Notes: a model not told the origin generated them from the sequence alone. A stretch of DNA of 64,000 nt from Dyella sp. S184 (GCF_009766065.1 NZ_LMUE01000003.1:230809-294808), one strand, 5' to 3'; shown: positions 42,563 through 51,928, counted from the first letter of the stretch. Program-made: numbers and translations.

Positions 42563-43269
42563 AGCGGCGCTCCATCGTCCTGCACCCGGGTGAACAGGTA
42601 GCCGACCCCGCGCAGGGTGAGGATGCGCTTGGGCTGCTTGGGCTGATCCTCGATCGCGGCGCGGATATTGGAGATATGCACGTCGATGGTGCGGTCGAAC
42701 GCATCCATCGCGCGCCCCGCTACGCAATCGAGCAGCTGGTTGCGGCTGACCACGCGGCCGGCGCGCTCGGCCAGCGCCAGCAGGATGTCGAACTGATAGC
42801 TGGTGAGGTTGCGGCACTGCCCATCCAGGCGAACCTGGCGCGCCTCGCGGTCGATCTCCAGCCGACCGAAGCGCAGGATCGGATTGACCAGCGCAGTACC
42901 GCGACGCAGCACGGTGCGCAGCCGGGCCAGCAGTTCGCGCGGGTCGAACGGTTTGGGCAGGTAGTCGTCCGCACCCAGTTCGAGGCCGACCACGCGATCG
43001 GTGGCTTCGCCGCGCGCGGTGAGCATGATGATCGGCACGCCGGTGGATTCGCGCAGCTGGGTGCACACGTCCAGGCCGCTCGCATCGGGCAGCATCAGGT
43101 CGAGGATGATCGCGTCGGGCGGCGCGCGCCGCTGCTCGGCCAGCGCAGCGCTGGCGGTGTGCCGCGAGGTCACCTGGTAGCCGCTCTGCGACAGGTATTG
43201 TTCCAGCATCCCGCACAGGCGCTCGTCGTCGTCGATGATCAGGATGCGTTGGGACACGGCTTGGCTCAC
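42559..43269 (-). CDS. OmpR-family response regulator (CpxR-like)
   Basis: 236 residues. The receiver domain has the acidic pair IDDDER, phospho-acceptor Asp57 in IILDLMLPDASG, and the conserved KPF near GADDYLPKPFDPRELLARLR. The C-terminal winged helix (ILRFGRLEIDREARQVRLDG, LTSYQFDILLALAERAGRVV, DVHISNIRAAIEDQPK) is OmpR type. Stop overlaps the kinase GTG by four bases. Probably regulates the CpxP-like gene just upstream. Confidence 0.96.
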   Translation of the reverse strand: MSQAVSQRILIIDDDERLCGMLEQYLSQSGYQVTSRHTASAALAEQRRAPPDAIILDLMLPDASGLDVCTQLRESTGVPIIMLTARGEATDRVVGLELGADDYLPKPFDPRELLARLRTVLRRGTALVNPILRFGRLEIDREARQVRLDGQCRNLTSYQFDILLALAERAGRVVSRNQLLDCVAGRAMDAFDRTIDVHISNIRAAIEDQPKQPKRILTLRGVGYLFTRVQDDGAPL

Positions 43270-43330
43270 TGGATGGCGGATGCAGCTGCCGCCCGTGCAT
43301 GGCGGCAGCTGCGGATCATGGGGCGACGCG

Positions 43331-43906
43331 TTACATGGCGTGATGATGCGCCATGTGCGAGTCCATCATCTGGTCGATCTCGGCGCCCAGTTTCACACGT
43401 TGCGCGGGTGTCAGGATGTGCGCGACGGCCACTGCGGTATCCGACAGGCGATGGCTGGCCGACAGGGCCAGACGATCCTGCTCGGTGCGCAGCGTCGCGA
43501 TGGCCGCATCGTCGATCGGGTCGGCGGCGAGCAGTGCCTTCAGGCGGCCGAAGGAGGTGTGGTAGTTCTCCATGTCGGCGTGTTCGGCCGTCATCGCCTG
43601 CTTCATGAGGGCGTGGATCTGCTGCTTCTGCGCATCGCTGGCACCGGCCTCGGTCAGCACCTTGTCGAAATGGGCGTGCAGTTCTTCCGGCGACTGGGCG
43701 CCGCCATGCATATGCTGGAAGAAGGAGCTGCCATTGTCGGTGGTGCTTGCACCGACCGCGCGCGCCAGGTTCGGCACAGTCAGATATACGGCGGTCGAGC
43801 CGACGGCGAGTGCGGCAACCAGCGCGAAGCTGCGCAGCAGCGTGGCCTTCCAGTGCGGGCTACGGGATGAGGCTGGGGTCAATGCGGTTGTTGTCGTGTT
43901 TTTCAT
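43331..43906 (-). CDS. CpxP/Spy-like periplasmic protein
   Basis: 191 residues with an N-terminal signal anchor (SFALVAALAVGSTAVYLTVP). The mature part is helical with the LTxxQ-type repeat ILTPAQRVKLGAEIDQMMDS at the C-terminus and a His/Met-rich tail (SHMAHHHAM). This fits CpxP/Spy chaperones that damp an envelope-stress kinase. It lies upstream of the response regulator and kinase on the same strand. The Met/His tail could bind metal, which is speculation. Confidence 0.82.
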   Translation of the reverse strand: MKNTTTTALTPASSRSPHWKATLLRSFALVAALAVGSTAVYLTVPNLARAVGASTTDNGSSFFQHMHGGAQSPEELHAHFDKVLTEAGASDAQKQQIHALMKQAMTAEHADMENYHTSFGRLKALLAADPIDDAAIATLRTEQDRLALSASHRLSDTAVAVAHILTPAQRVKLGAEIDQMMDSHMAHHHAM

Positions 43907-44005
43907 GACGGGTACCTGTAGTGGAATATGGGGAATGGCCGCGACCATCTGATCCGCGGACAGGTACAGCGTGGCCGGCGCTTGTTCAGCCCGGACAAGC
44001 GCCTT

Positions 44006-44080
44006 GTAAAGATTTATTTAGAAGCCACGCGGCATCGCCGCGACCCGCGTAGCTTGCGCGGTCGGTTTGCAAATCTTTAC
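44006..44080. promoter_or_regulatory. Perfect 10-bp inverted repeat in the divergent promoter region
   Basis: GTAAAGATTT (44006-44015) and AAATCTTTAC (44071-44080) flank 55 bp in the gap between the CpxP-like gene and the divergent membrane protein. GTAAA is the half-site word of CpxR boxes, but the standard direct spacing is not seen, so operator function is only plausible. Confidence 0.35.
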
Positions 44081-44169
44081 CTGACCCAGACATTCCCCAA
44101 AGACGCTGCCGCTAGCTTGTCGGCCAGCATGGCGATCCCCGACATGCACCGCCCATAGGAATGATTGCG

Positions 44170-44910
44170 ATGCACCACGATGCCGCGACACCCACTGACC
44201 CGTCCCAGCAGCGCACACGCACCGCGGGAATCGCCATAGCAGCAGCCACCATCATCTCGACGATTTTCGTCGCGCTCGATCACAGCGGTGGCGGCAACAA
44301 TCCGCTGGAAATCATGCAAGGCATCGCCAGGCTGCAGGGATTGAAGGAACTGGTGCATGCCGTGGCCATCGCCAGCGTGTGCGCCTTCGCGTTCGGCTAT
44401 GCCACGCTGGCACGACGACTGGGACTGCACCGGCCGCTGGTACTGGCGGGCCTGACCACCTACCTGATCGGCTGCATCGCCATGATCGGCGCGACGATCA
44501 CGGACGGCTTCGTGACCACGCATATCGCGATGGATGCGATCACCGCCACGCCCGAGCGCGTCGCCTTTGCCTACAACCTGATCCGCTACGCCGGCGTTGC
44601 GCTCAACGACATGGCGAAGCTGGGCTGGCTGCTGCAAGCCGTCGGCACGCTGGCCTGGTCGGCTGCACTGGTGCAGGAGCGCGGATTCCATCGCACAGCC
44701 GGCGTGGTCGGCGTGCTGTCGAGCCTGCTGGTCATCGCCCTGATCGCCGGGTCGGCAACGTACATGACCATGACTTCCCTGCTCAGCGTGCTGGTGGCGC
44801 AATTGGTCTGGAATGTCGCGGCAGCTGTGCTTCTCGTGCGCAAGCCGGCTAACGCTGGAGCACTCTCGCGGCAGGCAGACCGCGACGCGGCCATGCAGAC
44901 AATGGCGTGA
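44170..44910 (+). CDS. Multi-pass membrane protein of unknown function
   Basis: 246 residues if ATG 44170 is used (AGGA 9 nt upstream); ATG 44161 has no spacer from the same AGGA. About six transmembrane helices are visible (GIAIAAATIISTIFVALDH, VAIASVCAFAFGYATLAR, LAGLTTYLIGCIAMIGATIT, LGWLLQAVGTLAWSAALV, VVGVLSSLLVIALIAGSATY, LSVLVAQLVWNVAAAVLLV). Divergent from the Cpx-like operon, so possibly in its regulon. No family is claimed. Confidence 0.7.
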   Translation: MHHDAATPTDPSQQRTRTAGIAIAAATIISTIFVALDHSGGGNNPLEIMQGIARLQGLKELVHAVAIASVCAFAFGYATLARRLGLHRPLVLAGLTTYLIGCIAMIGATITDGFVTTHIAMDAITATPERVAFAYNLIRYAGVALNDMAKLGWLLQAVGTLAWSAALVQERGFHRTAGVVGVLSSLLVIALIAGSATYMTMTSLLSVLVAQLVWNVAAAVLLVRKPANAGALSRQADRDAAMQTMA

Positions 44911-44948
44911 GCCGATGACGCATGGCTCGACGGTGATGACCGTTCAAT

Positions 44949-44978
44949 AAAAAAGCCCGCCTGTCGGCGGGCTTTTTT
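44949..44978. terminator. Strong bidirectional terminator
   Basis: AAAAAAGCCCGCC-TGTC-GGCGGGCTTTTTT: perfect 13-bp arms including A- and T-runs on both sides. Lies between the membrane protein gene and the DUF2442 gene. Confidence 0.9.
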
Positions 44979-45024
44979 ATTACGGAGCAGGACGCAGGCT
45001 TGCTCGTCGTGATCTGTACGTTGC

Positions 45025-45294
45025 TCAAGCTGCTTCGGCGTTGTTCCGCAATCCGCCGGACTCATGCAGATGTCGATGCAATGATTCGGCACTCAAGTCG
45101 AATCCGTTGGGCCACGCAAGTGCACCCAGCTCGATGAAGTAGCGCGAGAAAAATTGCGGATCACTCAATGGTGCGGTCATCTCGGTGGCCGCTTCGACGA
45201 AGGGCGTGAAGTCGTACACGCCCATGGTGTTATCAGAGAAACGCAAAAGCAGCCGGTAGCCACCTTTCGACTCGATCGATTTCAGCTTAATCAT
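45025..45294 (-). CDS. DUF2442 domain protein
   Basis: 89 residues. IESKGGYRLLLRFSDNTMGV, YDFTPFVEAATEMT and LGALAWPNGFDLSAESLH match DUF2442, a small family often paired with DUF4160 in toxin-antitoxin-like or mobile contexts. No DUF4160 partner is visible here, so it appears orphaned. Next to a strong terminator downstream. Confidence 0.9.
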   Translation of the reverse strand: MIKLKSIESKGGYRLLLRFSDNTMGVYDFTPFVEAATEMTAPLSDPQFFSRYFIELGALAWPNGFDLSAESLHRHLHESGGLRNNAEAA

Positions 45295-45362
45295 TGTCGG
45301 CTTCCGGAATTCGGCTCAGCGGCTGCAGAAACTCTGCACGAGCCCAATTCTGCTACAGCGTC

Positions 45363-45401
45363 ACCTGCCCCTCACCCCTGCCCCCCGGCGGGGAGAGGGT
45401 T
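45363..45401. repeat. CCCTCACCCC...GGGGAGAGGG repeat remnant
   Basis: CCCCTCACCCCTGCCCCC and CGGCGGGGAGAGGG form an imperfect inverted repeat just after the icmF stop. Sequences of this kind are common intergenic palindromes in proteobacteria; it may also help terminate icmF. Confidence 0.4.
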
Positions 45402-45413
45402 CAAGTGGATCGC

Positions 45414-48400
45414 TTACATGTTGCGACGGTATTCGCCGCCGACGTCATACAACGCATGACTGATCTGCCCCAGCGAGTTGTACTTCACCGCCTCGATCAG
45501 CTGCTCGAACACATTGCGCCGATCGCGTGCTGTCACCTGCAGCACCTTGAGGCTGTCTGAGGCCAGCGCATTGCGCGCCTCGCCGTAGCGCTTCACGTTG
45601 GCGATCTGCTGGCCCTTTTCTTCTTCGGTGGAGCGGATCAGTTCGATCTCGGTCGCGATCTCGCCGCCATGATCCTTCGGCAGGAAGGTGTTGACGCCGA
45701 TCAGCGGCAGCGAGCCGTCGTGCTTCTTGTGCTCGTAGTACATCGACTCTTCCTGGATCTTGCCGCGCTGGTACATGGTGTCCATCGCGCCGAGCACGCC
45801 GCCGCGCTCGCTGATCGCCTCGAACTCCTTGTACACGGCTTCTTCCACCAGGTCGGTGAGCACGTCGACGACGTAGCTGCCCTGCCACGGGTTCTCGTTG
45901 AAGTTGAGGCCAAGTTCCTTGTTGATGATCATCTGGATCGCCACCGCGCGGCGCACGCTTTCTTCGGTCGGCGTGGTGATCGCTTCGTCGTAGGCGTTGG
46001 TGTGCAGGCTGTTGCAGTTGTCGAACAGCGCGTACATCGCCTGCAGCGTGGTGCGGATGTCGTTGAACTGGATTTCCTGCGCGTGCAGCGAGCGGCCGGA
46101 GGTCTGAATGTGGTACTTCATCATCTGGCTGCGGCTGCTTGCGCCGTAGCGCTCGCGCATGGCGCGCGCCCAGATGCGGCGGGCGACACGGCCAATGACG
46201 GTGTACTCCGGGTCCATGCCGTTGGAGAAGAAGAAGCTCAAGTTTGGCGCGAAGTCGTCCACGCTCATGCCGCGTGCGAGGTAGTACTCGACGATGGTGA
46301 AGCCGTTGCTCAGGGTGAAGGCGAGCTGGCTGATCGGGTTGGCGCCCGCTTCGGCGATGTGATAACCGGAGATCGACACCGAGTAGAAGTTGCGCACCTT
46401 GTTGTCGACGAAGTACTGCTGGATGTCGCCCATCATGCGCAGCGCGAATTCGGTGCTGAAGATGCAGGTGTTCTGCGCCTGGTCTTCCTTGAAGATGTCG
46501 GCCTGCACGGTGCCGCGCACTGCCTGCAGGGTTTCCGTCTTGATGCGCGCGTAGGTTTCCGCATCGACCAGCTCGTCGCCGGAGACGCCGAGCAGGCCCA
46601 GGCCCAGCCCTTCGTTACCCTTGGGCAGTTCGCCGTGGTACTGCGGGCGCTGCACGTTCTTGTAGATCGCGGCGATCTTCTTTTCGGCGGCGGCCCAGCG
46701 GGTCTCGTCTGCGCGCAGGTACTTCTCGACGTTCTGGTCGATCGCGGTGTTCATGAACATCGCCAGGATCATCGGCGCGGGGCCGTTGATGGTCATGGAG
46801 ACGGAGGTGCTGGGCGCGCTGAGGTCGAAGCCGGAGTACAGCTTCTTCATGTCGTCCAGGGTGGCGATGTTGACGCCGGAGTTGCCGATCTTGCCGTAGA
46901 TGTCCGGGCGCGGCGCGGGGTCTTCGCCGTACAGCGTGACCGAGTCGAACGCGGTGGACAGGCGCGTCGCGGCGCCGCCCTGGCTGAGGTAATGGAAGCG
47001 GCGGTTGGTGCGCTCGGGCGTGCCCTCGCCGGCGAACATGCGGGTGGGATCCTCGCCACTGCGGCGGTACGGATACACGCCACCGGTGTACGGGTAATGG
47101 CCCGGCAGGTTCTCGCGGCCGAGGAAGCTGACCAGCTCGCCCCAGTCCTTCGACTTCGGCGGCGCCACTTTCGGAATCTTCTGGTGGCTGAGCGAGTCAC
47201 GGTAGTTCTCGACGCGGATGACCTTGTCGCGCACCTTGTATTCGTTGACATCGGCGGTGACCGACTTGTACAGCGCCGGCCATTCGCGTAGCTGGTGGAT
47301 GGCTTCGTGGCTGAGTTCCTTGAGGGCGGCGTTGTAGCGTTGGCGGAGAAGTAGGAGGGAGCGGTCTACGACATGCTCGGCATATGCCGCCTCGCCATGC
47401 ACTTGCCCGGCCCCCACATGCTCGTCATTCCGGCGAAGGCCGGAATCGCTCTTTGCCACTGCCTGCCCGGCCTGGGTGTTGTGTGCTTCGTGTGCGGCAG
47501 GTGATGCGATCCCGGCCTTCGCCGGGATGACGGACTGGGGGATTGAGGCGTTTGCGGGAGTGACGGCATTTGGGGTGACGGGCGGATGCAAGTCAGCGTT
47601 GCGGTACAGCTCCAGCGGACGCGGCAGCTGCGGATCACCAAGCTCCTTCAGCGCCTCGTAGTAGTGCTGCGCCTTGCTGGCGTACACGGCCTGGTGCTCG
47701 ATGCCGCTGTTGATGCTGCGGCCCTGCTCGGCGATCTCGGCGAGGTAGCGCACGCGGCTGCCGGGGATCAGTACGGTAGCGCGCGGCGACTTCAGCGTGG
47801 TGTCGAGTTGCGGCGACCATTTCTCTTCCGGCAGCTTGAGCTTGTCGCGCATCAGGCGGCACAGGTTCGAGAACATCCAGGTGACGCCCGGATCATTGAA
47901 CTGGCTGGCGATGGTGGGATACACCGGCACGTCTTCGTCTTTCAGGGTGAAGGCGGTGCGGTTGCGCTTCCATTGTTTGCGCACGTCGCGCAGCGCGTCT
48001 TCGGCACCGCGCTTGTCGAACTTGTTGAGCACCACGAGCTCGGCGAAGTCGATCATGTCGATCTTCTCGAGCTGGCTGGCGGCGCCGTATTCGCTGGTCA
48101 TCACGTAGACCGGGAAATCGACCAGATCGACGATCTCCGAATCGCTCTGGCCGATGCCGGCGGTCTCGACGATGACGAGGTCGTACGGCTGGCTCTTCAG
48201 GAAATCAATGCAGTCGTGCAGCACGATGCTGGTGGCGGCGTGCTGGCGGCGCGTGGCCATCGAGCGCATGTAGACGCGATGGCTGCGCAGCGAATTCATG
48301 CGGATGCGATCGCCGAGCAACGCGCCACCGGAGCGGCGACGCGTGGGATCGACCGCGAGCACGGCGATGCGCATCTGCGGGAATGCGTGCAGGAAGCGCA

Positions 48401-49085
48401 GCAGCAACTCGTCCACCACCGACGACTTGCCGGCGCCGCCAGTGCCGGTGAGGCCGAGCACGGGCGTGTGCTTGCCGGCGAGCTTCCACTGCTTGCGCTG
48501 GTGTTCCAACTCGGTATCGGACAGCTTGCCTTCCTCGATTGCCGAGAGCATGTGGCCGATCGAGATTTCGTCGTCGATGTCGACCTTGGGCACGGCAGTG
48601 GTTTCGGCCTCGGCGCGCTTCGTAGCGGCCGAACCGGCGCGATGCATCACGTCCTCGATCATCTCGGTGAGGCCGAGCTTCATGCCGTCGTTCGGGTGAT
48701 AGATGCGCTCGACGCCGTAGGCCTGCAGCTCCTTGATCTCTTCCGGCGTGATGGTGCCGCCGCCGCCGCCGAACACGCGGATGTGGCCGGCGCCGCGTTC
48801 CTTCAGCATGTCCACCATGTACTTGAAGTACTCGACGTGACCGCCCTGGTAGGACGACAGCGCGATCGCGTCGGCGTCTTCTTGCAACGCGGCGCGCACC
48901 ACGTCTTCCACCGAGCGGTTGTGGCCGAGGTGGATCACCTCCGCGCCCTGCGACTGGATGATGCGGCGCATGATGTTGATCGCCGCGTCGTGACCATCGA
49001 ACAGGCTGGCAGCAGTGACAAAGCGCAGCGGCGTGGCTTCAGCCTGCGTGGCGCCGGCGGGGACGTGCTTGGCGGGGGAACTCAT
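45414..49085 (-). CDS. icmF: Fused isobutyryl-CoA mutase (B12-binding + G-protein chaperone + mutase)
   Basis: 1223 residues, longer than the roughly 1090 I recall for IcmF. Domains in order: B12-binding ([16 protein letters not shown], cobalt-ligand His in DGHD, then [13 protein letters not shown]) to about residue 150; MeaB-like GTPase with P-loop [11 protein letters not shown] near 213 and NKFDKRG; a linker of about residues 500-600; then the mutase TIM barrel with the IcmF hallmark [18 protein letters not shown], distinct from methylmalonyl-CoA mutase. Expected reaction: isobutyryl-CoA to n-butyryl-CoA (some IcmFs act on isovaleryl- or pivalyl-CoA), with GTP-driven cofactor loading. The linker (residues about 518-555) is a translated REP/MITE-like element. 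GGAG lies 7 nt before ATG 49085. Confidence 0.95.
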   Translation of the reverse strand: MSSPAKHVPAGATQAEATPLRFVTAASLFDGHDAAINIMRRIIQSQGAEVIHLGHNRSVEDVVRAALQEDADAIALSSYQGGHVEYFKYMVDMLKERGAGHIRVFGGGGGTITPEEIKELQAYGVERIYHPNDGMKLGLTEMIEDVMHRAGSAATKRAEAETTAVPKVDIDDEISIGHMLSAIEEGKLSDTELEHQRKQWKLAGKHTPVLGLTGTGGAGKSSVVDELLLRFLHAFPQMRIAVLAVDPTRRRSGGALLGDRIRMNSLRSHRVYMRSMATRRQHAATSIVLHDCIDFLKSQPYDLVIVETAGIGQSDSEIVDLVDFPVYVMTSEYGAASQLEKIDMIDFAELVVLNKFDKRGAEDALRDVRKQWKRNRTAFTLKDEDVPVYPTIASQFNDPGVTWMFSNLCRLMRDKLKLPEEKWSPQLDTTLKSPRATVLIPGSRVRYLAEIAEQGRSINSGIEHQAVYASKAQHYYEALKELGDPQLPRPLELYRNADLHPPVTPNAVTPANASIPQSVIPAKAGIASPAAHEAHNTQAGQAVAKSDSGLRRNDEHVGAGQVHGEAAYAEHVVDRSLLLLRQRYNAALKELSHEAIHQLREWPALYKSVTADVNEYKVRDKVIRVENYRDSLSHQKIPKVAPPKSKDWGELVSFLGRENLPGHYPYTGGVYPYRRSGEDPTRMFAGEGTPERTNRRFHYLSQGGAATRLSTAFDSVTLYGEDPAPRPDIYGKIGNSGVNIATLDDMKKLYSGFDLSAPSTSVSMTINGPAPMILAMFMNTAIDQNVEKYLRADETRWAAAEKKIAAIYKNVQRPQYHGELPKGNEGLGLGLLGVSGDELVDAETYARIKTETLQAVRGTVQADIFKEDQAQNTCIFSTEFALRMMGDIQQYFVDNKVRNFYSVSISGYHIAEAGANPISQLAFTLSNGFTIVEYYLARGMSVDDFAPNLSFFFSNGMDPEYTVIGRVARRIWARAMRERYGASSRSQMMKYHIQTSGRSLHAQEIQFNDIRTTLQAMYALFDNCNSLHTNAYDEAITTPTEESVRRAVAIQMIINKELGLNFNENPWQGSYVVDVLTDLVEEAVYKEFEAISERGGVLGAMDTMYQRGKIQEESMYYEHKKHDGSLPLIGVNTFLPKDHGGEIATEIELIRSTEEEKGQQIANVKRYGEARNALASDSLKVLQVTARDRRNVFEQLIEAVKYNSLGQISHALYDVGGEYRRNM
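47423..47532. repeat. REP/MITE-like element inside icmF, copy 1
   Basis: 27-bp terminal inverted repeats, 47423-47449 and 47506-47532, differ at two positions; each arm is itself palindromic around CCGGCGAAGGCCGG. The internal 56 bp lack coding features of a transposase. The whole element is translated in frame within the icmF linker, giving [15 protein letters not shown] at one end and [11 protein letters not shown] at the other. Confidence 0.85.
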
Positions 49086-49164
49086 GGCAACTCCGACATC
49101 GTGTGCTTGAACTTCACGATTCTAGTGGATCGCCGGGGGGTGCGGAGTTTTGGGCCTGCCAAGA

Positions 49165-49240
49165 CGTCATCCCGGCGTAGGCCGGGATCGCATTTGAAGG
49201 CAGGGGAGCAAGTGCGATCCCGGCCTTCGCCGGGATGACA
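49165..49240. repeat. REP/MITE-like element upstream of icmF, copy 2
   Basis: Arms 49165-49191 and 49214-49240 match copy 1 (CGTCATCCCGGCG start, CGCCGGGATGAC end), with a shorter 22-bp centre. It lies about 80 bp upstream of the icmF start, in the gap to the hydrolase gene, where it could affect transcription. Confidence 0.85.
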
Positions 49241-49283
49241 GCAATAAAGCAGCTTGCCTGATGCCCCATGGAAGAAGGGAAAC

Positions 49284-50216
49284 CTATACGCAGAGCGACA
49301 GATTCGGGCTGCCAACTACCCGCGTACCCACTTCTTCGCCACGAACGAACGCCAGTGCCGCCTCGATCACTTCAGGCGCATCCAGCACACGCCGATGGCC
49401 GAGTCCCTGCGTGGTGAACAGGCGCGCGCCCGGCCAGAACTGGGCGTAACGCTCGCCCTCGCCCCACGGTACGTCGTCATCGTCGAGATCGTGCACGATC
49501 AGGCCGGGCGCACCCAGCGCGGGCAGATGGTGATGCACCTGCAGCTGCTCGACGCTGACGCCGGTGCGGCGCAGCAACCACAGATAGAACGCTTCACGCA
49601 GGTAGCCGGCAAGGCGCACGAAACGGAAGAAGCGACCGACGGCCGCCGCCATGTCGGCGGCAGGCGCTACCAGGATCAACTTGCGCGCATGCCAGGCCTC
49701 ATCCTGCGCCAGGGCAACAGCGGCGCCACCGAGCGAGTGGCCGATCGCCAGTGCCGCTTCGCCGTAGTACTGGCCGATGGCGTGCACGGTATCGGTGAAT
49801 TCCGGCAAGGTGCAAAGCTTGCCGCTGCTGTAGCCGTGGCCAGGTTGATCGAACGTGACCACGGCATAGCCGAGCGCGCGCAGCTTCGCCACCCACGGCA
49901 GGAAACGCAGGCCGAAGCTGGACCACCCGTGCACCAGCAGCGCATACGGCTGCAGCACTGGATCGCCCCAGACATAGGTGGCGATGGTTTCGCCGTTGAT
50001 CTGAAGCTGGCCGCGCTGCATCTCGTGATCACCCTGCACGGCCTGCGCACGGGTGCGGCTGCTGGCGAATGGTGTGGCGAACAGGCGTGCGGCGCGGTTC
50101 ACCGTGCGCTGTGGCGCCAGCCGGCTGCCAAACGCAAAACCGGCACGCACGGTACCCAGCTTGAAGCGGGCAGCGAGGCTTGGGCGGCTCATCGCGGTGG
50201 TGGATTTGGAGGACAT
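49284..50216 (-). CDS. Alpha/beta hydrolase
   Basis: 310 residues. LLVHGWSSFGLRFLPWV supplies the oxyanion-hole segment, nucleophile Ser161 sits in AIGHSLGGAAV, the acid is probably in VHDLDDDDVPWGEG, and the catalytic His is in TTQGLGHRRVLD. No obvious signal peptide. Substrate unknown (esterase or lipase-like). Starts 11 bp after the TetR gene and is likely co-transcribed with it. Confidence 0.9.
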   Translation of the reverse strand: MSSKSTTAMSRPSLAARFKLGTVRAGFAFGSRLAPQRTVNRAARLFATPFASSRTRAQAVQGDHEMQRGQLQINGETIATYVWGDPVLQPYALLVHGWSSFGLRFLPWVAKLRALGYAVVTFDQPGHGYSSGKLCTLPEFTDTVHAIGQYYGEAALAIGHSLGGAAVALAQDEAWHARKLILVAPAADMAAAVGRFFRFVRLAGYLREAFYLWLLRRTGVSVEQLQVHHHLPALGAPGLIVHDLDDDDVPWGEGERYAQFWPGARLFTTQGLGHRRVLDAPEVIEAALAFVRGEEVGTRVVGSPNLSLCV

Positions 50217-50227
50217 GGGTGCGTTCC

Positions 50228-50830
50228 TCAGACTTGCCAGCTGCGCCAGAGACGCTCGAAGGCCTGCGCGGCGCGTTTGCCGGCCTCGTCGAACCCGAAC
50301 AACCCGGCGTCATGTTGCAGGCCGAGCATCAGGGCATTGATCTCGAACGCGAGTTGGATGGCGTCGGTGTCCGGGCGCAGATGACCTGCGGCCATGGCCT
50401 GCGCAATCGTTTTCTGCAGTTCACCGCGCCAACCCGCCGCTTGCCGCACCACTCTATCGTGCAGTGCACCATTTCGTCCATCATATTCGCTGGTCGCGGA
50501 CGACAGGACGCAGCCGCTCTGATGCTCGCAAGTCCACGCAAACCAGTTGGCAACGATGCTGCGCAGGCGCGGCAGGCCGCGCGGCTGCTTCAAGGCCGGC
50601 AGCAACACCTTGGCCATGAAACGCTGCGCCGCAGCATCCAGTACCGCCAGTTGCAGCTCCTCGCGTGAGCCGAAATGGGCGAATACACCGCTCTTGGACA
50701 TGTTCACACCGGTAGCCAGGGTTCCGATCGACAGGCCTTCCAGACCGTCGTTGCGGGCCATGGCATAGGCGTGGCCGAGGATCAGGTCACGGGTGGAAGC
50801 GCGCTTGCCGGAATGGGTTGCTGTCGTCAT
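50228..50830 (-). CDS. TetR/AcrR-family repressor
   Basis: 200 residues from ATG 50830. The HTH is clear (DLILGHAYAMARNDGLEGLS, TLATGVNMSKSGVFAHFGS), followed by an all-helical ligand domain (LPRLRSIVANWFAWTCEHQS, FEINALMLGLQHDAGLFGFD). It precedes the hydrolase by 11 bp and probably controls it, with autoregulation through the palindrome at 50844-50859. Inducer unknown. Confidence 0.94.
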   Translation of the reverse strand: MTTATHSGKRASTRDLILGHAYAMARNDGLEGLSIGTLATGVNMSKSGVFAHFGSREELQLAVLDAAAQRFMAKVLLPALKQPRGLPRLRSIVANWFAWTCEHQSGCVLSSATSEYDGRNGALHDRVVRQAAGWRGELQKTIAQAMAAGHLRPDTDAIQLAFEINALMLGLQHDAGLFGFDEAGKRAAQAFERLWRSWQV

Positions 50831-50843
50831 GCCAGACAAAATA

Positions 50844-50859
50844 GCACGACCGTTCGTGC
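50844..50859. promoter_or_regulatory. Palindromic TetR-type operator
   Basis: GCACGACCGTTCGTGC: 6-bp inverted arms around CCGT, 14 bp upstream of the TetR start. The ACGACCGTTCGT core is common in operators of TetR-family repressors. Confidence 0.65.
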
Positions 50860-50993
50860 ATTTCACTAGTTGAACGATTTAGCTTCATCCGGGCCGGCCG
50901 AAAGCTGAACGAGTGGAACGGATGAGGTCAACACGCCCTGCGCCATGCCGTTATCGTTACCACAGCCGCGCCATGCGGTAACGAGGAGGAACC

Positions 50994-51326
50994 ATGATGA
51001 ACAGCCTGCCCCTGAAATTGGCCCTGCTTGCCGGACTCGGCCTGACCTTCGCTGGTGTTACGTATGCACCCCCGGCCGCCGCACAGGTTTCGGTTGGCGT
51101 CGGCATCGGCGTTGCGCCACCTGCGCCACGCTTCGAACGCGTACCGCCGCCGCGCATGGGTTATGTGTGGGCGCCGGGTTACTGGCGCTGGGACGGGCGT
51201 TACCGTCGCCACGTATGGGCCGGTGGTTACTGGGTACGTGCGCGCCCCGGCTATCACTATCGTCCGGCGTATTGGGAACAGGGTCGTGGCGGCTGGCGTT
51301 TCCACCAGGGTTACTGGGGCCGCTGA
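50994..51326 (+). CDS. YXWGXW-repeat periplasmic protein 1
   Basis: 110 residues with a signal peptide (LALLAGLGLTFAGVTYAPPA). The mature part has Trp/Tyr-rich repeats: GYVWAPGYWRWDGRYRRHVW, AGGYWVRARPGYHYRPAYWE, RGGWRFHQGYWGR. These match the YXWGXW repeat family found in envelope proteins; function unknown. GAGGAGG lies just upstream. First of three tandem paralogues. Confidence 0.9.
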   Translation: MMNSLPLKLALLAGLGLTFAGVTYAPPAAAQVSVGVGIGVAPPAPRFERVPPPRMGYVWAPGYWRWDGRYRRHVWAGGYWVRARPGYHYRPAYWEQGRGGWRFHQGYWGR

Positions 51327-51429
51327 ACGCGCAACAACCTGCGAATGATGGACGGCTGTCGCGAAAGCTTCCGTCCACGCCACACTGCGATCGCAACTTC
51401 CCATCAATCTGATTCGGAATAAACCTGCC

Positions 51430-51789
51430 ATGTCCAATCGTCTTATTGCTCTAGCTTCACTTCTTGCCGTGACCGTACTGGCCTCCGGTTGTGTGGTGGA
51501 GCCGGCGCGCCCGGTCTACGTCGCACGCCCCGCCCCCGTCTACGCCCCGGCCCCCGCCTATGTGGAAGTTGTCGCACCACAGCCGCCGCCGGAATACATC
51601 GTGGAACATGTACAACCGCGGCCGGGTTATATCTGGGCCCGCGGCTACTGGCGCTGGGACGGTCGTCGCTATATCGCCGAGCGTGGTCACTGGGAGCCGA
51701 TGCGCCCCGGCTATCATTACGTTCACCCGCACTGGGAACAGCGCGGCGATGGCTGGCACTGGCGCGCTGGCGTGTGGATTGCCGGCTGA
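51430..51789 (+). CDS. YXWGXW-repeat lipoprotein 2
   Basis: 119 residues. Signal ends in lipobox (LAVTVLASGC), so it is lipid-anchored. A Pro-rich stalk (VYVARPAPVYAPAPAYVEVV) leads to the repeats PGYIWARGYWRWDGRRYIAE, RGHWEPMRPGYHYVHPHWEQ and GWHWRAGVWIAG. Paralogue of the previous and next genes. Terminator follows. Confidence 0.9.
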   Translation: MSNRLIALASLLAVTVLASGCVVEPARPVYVARPAPVYAPAPAYVEVVAPQPPPEYIVEHVQPRPGYIWARGYWRWDGRRYIAERGHWEPMRPGYHYVHPHWEQRGDGWHWRAGVWIAG

Positions 51790-51810
51790 TAGATCCCGCG
51801 TTTGATTCAA

Positions 51811-51840
51811 AGAAACGCCCCGCCTGCCGGGGCGTTTCTT
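51811..51840. terminator. Terminator between YXWGXW genes 2 and 3
   Basis: AGAAACGCCCCG-CCTGC-CGGGGCGTTTCT, followed by TTGTCTG; perfect 12-bp arms. Confidence 0.9.
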
Positions 51841-51928
51841 TGTCTGCTCCGCAGTAGTGCAACGCGTGCGCGGTAAACTCTGCCGCGATGGCACCTGTTT
51901 GATCCTTCCTGATACGGAGCAACATTCC

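Noticed and set aside
41297..43300. One 667-codon frame appearing to fuse regulator and kinase
   Set aside because: Only its second half is the kinase; the regulator is in another frame and overlaps by 4 bp (GTGA), so they are two genes.
44006..44080. Calling the GTAAA sites true CpxR boxes
   Set aside because: The sites form an inverted pair 55 bp apart, not the usual direct GTAAA spacing, so only a generic regulatory inverted repeat is listed.
45669..49238. Two long plus-strand frames opposite icmF
   Set aside because: Shadows of icmF, with no recognisable domain or ribosome site.
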